The notes under the pieces: generated by a model | The model's database searches: none | What the model saw: only the letters and a program-made list of their open reading frames with translations | Told to the model about the DNA's origin: nothing | Program-made: the position numbers and the translations under genes | From: Deltaproteobacteria bacterium | GTDB taxonomy: Bacteria; Desulfobacterota; JAFDIG01 | Assembly: GCA_019308145.1 (NCBI GenBank) | Contig: JAFDIG010000128.1 | Location: 1 to 10,923, forward strand | Length of the DNA stretch: 10,923 bases | Direction: 5' to 3' | Shown: positions 6,636-10,923 of the stretch, in pieces | Layout of the letters: each line of letters opens with the position of its first letter | How positions within the stretch are numbered: the stretch's first letter is position 1

Positions 6636-6664
6636 TTTATAGCAGAGATCTTTAAAGATATCAA
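6636..6664 (-). promoter_or_regulatory. Sigma-70-type promoter of the kinase-regulator operon
   Basis: On the minus strand TTGATA and TATAAA are separated by exactly 17 bases, giving a predicted start near 6629 and a leader of about 24 bases. The spacer contains a perfect 12-base palindrome, ATCTTTAAAGAT (6648-6659), that could be an operator. The 188-base gap after isocitrate dehydrogenase otherwise shows no gene and no clear terminator. Confidence 0.5.
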
Positions 6665-6793
6665 TGAGGAGAAAATTAGTAAAGGCAATTTATAAATTAT
6701 CTTTATTACTCTATGAATGATTGATTTCTATCTTCAACACCTTAACTTACAAAGCTTTGAAATAGATTTCTTGGAAGAGGGAAATATTCTTTA

Positions 6794-7999
6794 TCACATA
6801 TGTTCAACAATTGCCATAGCAAACTCAGAGCATTTAACCTTTTTCGCACCATCCATCTGTCTTGCCAAATCATAAGTAACAATTTTATCTTTAATTGTTT
6901 TTTCTATTGCATCTCTAATAAGTTTTGCTGCTTCAGTTAAACCAATATATTCAAACATCAATGCTCCTGAAAGAATAAGAGAGCCTGGATTTACCATATC
7001 CTTACCAGCATATTTGGGAGCAGTACCATGGGTAGCCTCAAAGACAGCTAACTCATCTCCTATGTTTCCACCAGGTGCCATACCAAGACCTCCAACTTGA
7101 GCTGCTAAAGCATCGGAGATATAATCACCGTTTAGATTTGGCAATGCCAAAACATCATATTCTTCTGGCCTTAATAGAACTTGCTGAAACATAGCATCAG
7201 CAATGCGATCCTTTATCACGATTTTATTTCTTATATCTTTCATATCATCTGATAAATCTTTTTCAAAGATTACATTATCTGGAAATTCCTCTTTAGCAAG
7301 TTCATAGCCCCATTCTTTGAAAGCACCCTCTGTATATTTCATTATATTCCCTTTGTGTACCAATGTAACACTTTTAAAATTCTTATCAATCGCCCATCTG
7401 ATCGCTTTTCTCACCAAACGCTTTGTTCCGAAAATACTTATTGGTTTAATCCCTATTCCTGAATCAGAACGTATATCTACCTTCATTTCTGAATTTAAAA
7501 AATGAATAACTTTTTTTGCCTCATCACTATCTGCTTTCCATTCTATGCCAGCATAGACATCTTCGGTATTCTCACGAAAAACAACCATATCAACCTTTTC
7601 AGGATGCTTCATGGGGCTTGGAACACCTGAAATATATTTCACAGGACGGATGCATGCATATAAATCAAGTTCTTTACGTATTGTAACATTTAAGCTTCTA
7701 AATCCTCCTCCAATAGGTGTAGTTAAAGGTCCTTTAATTCCAATTTTATACTCCCTAAAAGCCTCAAGGGTTTCAGGTGGAAGCCAGCTGCCTGTTTCTT
7801 TAAATGCTATCTCTCCTGCTAAGAGCTCCTTCCATACAATTTTCCTTTTGCCCTTGTAAGCTTTAGATATTGCTGCATCAAAAACTATAACTGATGCATT
7901 CCATATATCAGGTCCTGTACCATCACCCTTTATATATGGAATGACCACCTCATCTGGGACAATTATTTTACCATCAGAATAATATATCTTATCTGCCAT
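6794..7999 (-). CDS. icd: NADP-dependent isocitrate dehydrogenase
   Basis: This enzyme oxidatively decarboxylates isocitrate to 2-oxoglutarate in the citric acid cycle. The 401-residue protein closely follows E. coli Icd and is slightly shorter than its 416 residues. Counting from the ATG at 7999, substrate residues are S102, N104, R108, R118, R142 and K216, and metal-binding aspartates are D268, D292 and D296. The NADP-selecting residues K329/Y330 (APKYAG) and Y376/R380 (TYDLAR) are present, so NADP rather than NAD is the expected cofactor. The Ser that E. coli AceK phosphorylates (RSLNV) is kept, but no kinase gene is seen. The frame extends to a TTG at 8005, but AAGGAG (8014-8009) is 9 bases before the ATG and only 3 before the TTG, so I chose the ATG. 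The gene ends in tandem stops TGA-TAA. It may be co-transcribed with the upstream dehydrogenase. Confidence 0.96.
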   Translation of the reverse strand: MADKIYYSDGKIIVPDEVVIPYIKGDGTGPDIWNASVIVFDAAISKAYKGKRKIVWKELLAGEIAFKETGSWLPPETLEAFREYKIGIKGPLTTPIGGGFRSLNVTIRKELDLYACIRPVKYISGVPSPMKHPEKVDMVVFRENTEDVYAGIEWKADSDEAKKVIHFLNSEMKVDIRSDSGIGIKPISIFGTKRLVRKAIRWAIDKNFKSVTLVHKGNIMKYTEGAFKEWGYELAKEEFPDNVIFEKDLSDDMKDIRNKIVIKDRIADAMFQQVLLRPEEYDVLALPNLNGDYISDALAAQVGGLGMAPGGNIGDELAVFEATHGTAPKYAGKDMVNPGSLILSGALMFEYIGLTEAAKLIRDAIEKTIKDKIVTYDLARQMDGAKKVKCSEFAMAIVEHM

Positions 8000-8008
8000 A
8001 ACCAAATT

Positions 8009-8014
8009 CTCCTT
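8009..8014 (-). promoter_or_regulatory. Ribosome binding site fixing the isocitrate dehydrogenase start
   Basis: AAGGAG on the minus strand lies 9 bases before the ATG at 7999, and only 3 bases before an in-frame TTG at 8005. The spacing supports the ATG. No convincing promoter is visible in the short gap 8000-8114 upstream. Confidence 0.75.
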
Positions 8015-8114
8015 ATAATTTTTAAAATCAAAAATCTAAAAAATCTTTGATTCATTTATATATATCATACTCTTCCCTTTTTTTCCATCTTTCTAAGTAA
8101 ACGGTAAAATCTTT

Positions 8115-8246
8115 TTATCTTAATCGCCTATTTTTTGGATCATAAAGAGGAGCTTTACTAACCTCTGCTTCAACTAAGTTATTAGATATATCTATTACTA
8201 CTTTTGTATTTGGTTCAGCATACTTTAAAGGTAGATAATCATCTTT
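8115..8246 (-). pseudogene. Out-of-frame C-terminus of the dimethylglycine dehydrogenase-like gene
   Basis: A frame shifted relative to the main dehydrogenase reads 43 residues to a TAA at 8117-8115, including DYLPLKYAEPNTKVV and VSKAPLYDPKNRRLR. This is the typical end of dimethylglycine/sarcosine dehydrogenases (YLP...Y-A-E-P-G-T, then APLYDP). The segment opens right after a TGA at 8249-8247 and overlaps the end of the main frame, whose stop is at 8227-8225. The break therefore lies in the 22 bases 8227-8249, and one inserted base, for example in the AAAA run, restores a protein of about 800 residues. Confidence 0.8.
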
Positions 8247-10516
8247 TCAACAGTATAACCATATCCAGCAGAAGTAACCCTTCCTATCACTTTATCATTA
8301 TAATAGATTGCTTCCTTACCAATAGGTAGATATGAATCATCCTTTAAAACCATTAAGCATAATTTTTGTTTTATCCCTTTTTTCTTTTGGCTAACGATTG
8401 CTTCCTTGCCGATAAAATCAGTTTTATCTAATCTAACACAAAAATCAAGTCCTGCCTCTAATGGGGTATATTCGCTCGTTATATCACTACCTAAAACCCT
8501 ATAACCTTTCTCAAGCCGTAGGGAATCAATAGTCCTATAACCAACTGGTCTTAAACCAAAATCCTTGCCAGCATCTAATAAGAGGTCCCATAAATAAAGG
8601 GTATATTCAGCTGGAATATGAAACTCCCAACCTGTTTCACCCACATAACTAACTCTAAGAGCCAAAACAGGTGCGTAACCAATTGTAATCTTTTTTAAGC
8701 TCATATAAGGAAAAGAATTTAGCGAAAAATCCTCTCCTGTTATAGATTCAATAATCTTAGGAGCATTTGGTCCCCATAAACCTATAGTTCCATAGGCTGA
8801 TGTAACATCATCTATCTTTATATTAGAATCTTCTGGTGTATGTTTCTTTATCCAATCTATATCATATCTTCCAAAAGCTGTTCCAGCTACAATATAAAAA
8901 TGATTTTCTGCGACATGGCTTACTGTAATATCAGAAACAATTCCACCTTTTTTATTTAACATTTGTGTATAAATAACTTTCCCAACTGGCTGATCGATCT
9001 TATTATCACAAAGTAACTCCAGGATTTTTAAAGCATCATACCCTTTTATCTCTATCTTGCTAAAAGAAGATAGATCAAAGAGCCCTGCTTTCTCCCTTAC
9101 CGCTTTATGCTCTTCTTTAACAATTTCAAACCAGTTAGGTTTTCCCCATCCATATTTCTCTTTTGGTTCAACATCTGCTGGTGCAAACCAGTTTGCCCTC
9201 TCCCAGCCTAATTTTTCACCAAAAACCGCTCTTAACTCTTTTAATCGATGATAAACAGGGCTTGTCCGCAAAGGTCTTCCTTTTTCCATTTCTTCAAATG
9301 GGTAGTGGATATCATAATATCTGTGATATACCTCCCATGTTCTATCCAAAGTATATTTTTTACTTGCATGATGTGACCCAAATCTATGGATATCCATCTT
9401 CCTTAAATCAAGGCTTGGCTCACCTTCTATAATCCATTCAGCCATTACCTTACCAATACCACCACCAGCTGCAATACCATGCGCACAAAAACCTGCCGCA
9501 ACATAAAAATTTCTTAGGTTAGATGCTTCTCCAAGAATAAACTCTCCATCTGGGGTAAAAGCTTCTGGTCCATTGACAAGTTTAATCACCTCTGCTTCAC
9601 CAATGACTGGCACTCTAAATATTGCATTATTTATCAAAGGTTCAAAGCGATCCCAATCTGGCTGCAAAAGTCTATGTGAAAAATCTTTTGGTATACCATC
9701 CAAAGCCCATGGGGCAGGATCTTTTTCATAACCACCCATAACAAGTCCACCTACTTCTTCCCTGAAATAGACAAGGTTATCTGGATCTCTCATGGTAGGA
9801 AAGGTGCGTAAAACACCTTCAATAGGTTTTGTTATAACATATTGATGTGCCATTGGGATAATGGGTATATCAACGCCAACCATTTTGCCAATTTCTGGTG
9901 CCCACATCCCAGCAGCATTTACCACGATTTCAGCTTTGATACTACCTTTATCTGTTATAATTTCATATAGCCCTTTTTTTATCTTTATGTCAGTTACCCT
10001 TGTATTAACATATATATCAACACCCCTATTCCTTGCCCCTTTAGCCAAAGCATAGGTAATACCACTTGGATCAAGGTGTCCATCTGTTGGCAAAAACGCT
10101 GCTCCAAAAATACCATTATCATTCATTATAGGAAAAAGCTTCTTTGCTTCTTTAGCTGAGATCAATTCAAGAGGCAATCCAAATGTTTTAGCCATGCTTG
10201 ATGCCTTTTTTAACTCCTCCATTCTTTCCTTTGATGAAGCTATCCTTAACCCTCCAACTTGCTTCCATCCTGTATACTGTTCTGTCTCTTCCTCAAGCTT
10301 TGAATAAAGATCTATACTATACATCATGATCTTAGTAAGAGTAACAGATGATCTAAGCTGTCCCACAAGCCCTGCTGAATGAAATGTAGCACCACTTGTT
10401 AACTCTCCTTTATCAACAAGAATTATATCCCTCATACCCATTTTACTTAAATGATAGGCAATAGATGTACCAATCACACCGCCTCCAATAATAACTATAT
10501 TAGCATAACTCTTCAT
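8225..10516 (-). CDS. FAD-dependent dimethylglycine/sarcosine dehydrogenase-like protein with GcvT domain, C-terminus frameshifted
   Basis: The 763 open residues combine a DAO-type FAD oxidoreductase with a glycine-cleavage-T-like folate domain, as in dimethylglycine and sarcosine dehydrogenases. These oxidise N-methyl groups and transfer the one-carbon unit to tetrahydrofolate. The FAD dinucleotide fold is GGGVIGTSIAYHL (11-23). ATFHSAGL puts H46 where vertebrate dimethylglycine dehydrogenase links FAD covalently. GFCAHGIAAGGGIGK closes the oxidase domain near residue 360. A linker domain (about 370-430) is followed by GcvT (about 430-690: AGLFDLSSFSKIEIKG, YVGETGWEFHIP, YRTIDSLRLEKGYR) and the start of its C-terminal barrel (GRVTSAGYGYTVEK). 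The frame stops early at 8225, and the missing end is found in another frame down to 8115. The ATG at 10516 has AGGAGG 5 bases upstream. The exact methylamine substrate is not shown; dimethylglycine, sarcosine or a betaine-derived compound are candidates. Confidence 0.88.
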   Translation of the reverse strand: MKSYANIVIIGGGVIGTSIAYHLSKMGMRDIILVDKGELTSGATFHSAGLVGQLRSSVTLTKIMMYSIDLYSKLEEETEQYTGWKQVGGLRIASSKERMEELKKASSMAKTFGLPLELISAKEAKKLFPIMNDNGIFGAAFLPTDGHLDPSGITYALAKGARNRGVDIYVNTRVTDIKIKKGLYEIITDKGSIKAEIVVNAAGMWAPEIGKMVGVDIPIIPMAHQYVITKPIEGVLRTFPTMRDPDNLVYFREEVGGLVMGGYEKDPAPWALDGIPKDFSHRLLQPDWDRFEPLINNAIFRVPVIGEAEVIKLVNGPEAFTPDGEFILGEASNLRNFYVAAGFCAHGIAAGGGIGKVMAEWIIEGEPSLDLRKMDIHRFGSHHASKKYTLDRTWEVYHRYYDIHYPFEEMEKGRPLRTSPVYHRLKELRAVFGEKLGWERANWFAPADVEPKEKYGWGKPNWFEIVKEEHKAVREKAGLFDLSSFSKIEIKGYDALKILELLCDNKIDQPVGKVIYTQMLNKKGGIVSDITVSHVAENHFYIVAGTAFGRYDIDWIKKHTPEDSNIKIDDVTSAYGTIGLWGPNAPKIIESITGEDFSLNSFPYMSLKKITIGYAPVLALRVSYVGETGWEFHIPAEYTLYLWDLLLDAGKDFGLRPVGYRTIDSLRLEKGYRVLGSDITSEYTPLEAGLDFCVRLDKTDFIGKEAIVSQKKKGIKQKLCLMVLKDDSYLPIGKEAIYYNDKVIGRVTSAGYGYTVEKMIIYL

Positions 10517-10649
10517 CTTCTCCTCCTGGTTGTTTTTTAAAACATTTTAATATCTTTTTTAGGTATCTACCTATCTATACATCTTTAAAAGAAAAAAATC
10601 AAATTGTTTTTAGGAAAAACCTTTTTAACTTTATCTTTTTAACTCGTTT

Positions 10650-10678
10650 TTAATAAATATTTCATCTATTACTGACAA
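10650..10678 (-). promoter_or_regulatory. Possible sigma-70 promoter of the dehydrogenase gene
   Basis: On the minus strand TTGTCA and TATTAA are 17 bases apart, about 134 bases before the ATG at 10516. A second candidate closer to the gene is TTGATT, 17 bases, TATAGA. Both are imperfect and the region is A/T-rich, so the choice is uncertain. The 243-base divergent gap shows no gene; small inverted repeats such as AGGTATCTACCT (10561-10572) are present. Confidence 0.3.
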
Positions 10679-10702
10679 AATGTTTTTAAATGGTTATTAT
10701 AT

Positions 10703-10731
10703 TTGAAAAAGATCTTATATCCTGCTAATAT
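10703..10731 (+). promoter_or_regulatory. Sigma-70 promoter of the rightward DHH-family gene
   Basis: TTGAAA (10703-10708) and TAATAT (10726-10731) are separated by exactly 17 bases, with a predicted start near 10738, about 22 bases before the ATG at 10760. Spacing and distance to the gene are both appropriate. Confidence 0.5.
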
Positions 10732-10759
10732 GTTTTTATAAAAAAGGAAATAACTTAAA

Positions 10760-10923
10760 ATGGAAATAATAACAACTCATTTAAACGCAGACTTTGATGC
10801 ACTTGCATCTATGATAGCAGCAAAAAAGCTCTATCCTAATGCGATACTGGTCTTTCCTGGTTCTCAGGAAAGAAACTTGAGGGATTTCTTTATTGAATCA
10901 ACCATCTATCTCTTTGAATTTGA
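10760..10923 (+). CDS. DHH-family protein, probably DHH/CBS/poly(A) polymerase-head fusion (5' part only)
   Basis: Only the first 54 codons are in the window; the gene runs off the right edge. The start reads MEIITTHLNADFDALASM, with H7, D11 and D13 forming DHH phosphoesterase motif I (H-x-N-x-D-x-D). It continues with AAKKLYP and VFPGSQERNLRDFF. This N-terminus is characteristic of the large deltaproteobacterial proteins that join a DHH domain, CBS domains and a tRNA nucleotidyltransferase/poly(A) polymerase head, which are thought to act in CCA addition or RNA 3'-end metabolism. The downstream domains cannot be seen here, so the fusion is inferred. AAGG lies a little far upstream of the ATG. 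It is the only plus-strand gene and is divergent from the dehydrogenase. Confidence 0.75.
   Translation, partial: MEIITTHLNADFDALASMIAAKKLYPNAILVFPGSQERNLRDFFIESTIYLFEF

Noticed and set aside
9057..9432. Two overlapping plus-strand open frames within the dehydrogenase
   Set aside because: Both are shadows of the GcvT-linker coding region on the other strand and lack start signals.
10612..10622. Inverted repeat AGGAAAAACCT as a terminator or riboswitch stem
   Set aside because: A three-base stem is too short, and the surrounding leader lacks the G/C-containing helices of known glycine or folate riboswitches.

Overview
The window is A+T-rich DNA, roughly one third G+C by eye. Seven complete or nearly complete genes lie on the minus strand and the first codons of one gene lie on the plus strand at the right edge. 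The plus-strand gene starts like the DHH/CBS/poly(A)-polymerase-head proteins known from Deltaproteobacteria. With the TRAP uptake system, a sigma-54 activator, an E. coli-type NADP isocitrate dehydrogenase and a dimethylglycine/sarcosine dehydrogenase-like protein, this suggests a low-GC deltaproteobacterium (Desulfobacterota sensu lato). The assignment is an inference from gene content only.

Layout in minus-strand transcription order, right to left. (1) 8115-10516: an FAD-dependent dehydrogenase with a GcvT-like folate domain, whose last 43 residues lie in another frame. (2) 6794-7999: isocitrate dehydrogenase. (3) 5073-6605 and 3720-5066: a soluble PAS histidine kinase and an NtrC-type response regulator, separated by 6 bases and with a plausible sigma-70 promoter in front. 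(4) 3403-3719: a 317-base control region with two tandem palindromes, an IHF-like site and a -24/-12 sigma-54 promoter. (5) 1-3402: an operon-like set of acyl-CoA ligase, crotonase-fold enzyme and TRAP solute-binding protein; the last runs off the left edge.

The best-supported biology is a self-contained regulatory unit. The kinase and regulator sit directly upstream of a sigma-54 promoter with paired palindromic activator sites. That promoter points into genes that would capture an organic acid (TRAP), activate it to a CoA thioester (ligase) and start its degradation (crotonase). The substrate is not shown by the sequence; the ligase most resembles the cyclohexanecarboxylate/aryl acid CoA-ligase group.

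The window also contains three reading-frame breaks. The ligase lacks its C-terminal A10 segment, with the catalytic lysine, and stops in an A8 run. The crotonase N-terminus is out of frame at an A7 run. The dehydrogenase C-terminus is out of frame within a 22-base stretch. Restoring one base at each break gives family-like protein, and it also recreates a classic ATGA stop/start overlap between ligase and crotonase. Either the sequence has homopolymer undercalls, or these catabolic genes are decaying. The ligase also lacks about ten codons that a single-base correction cannot restore.

No rRNA, tRNA, CRISPR array, insertion sequence or integrase was seen.
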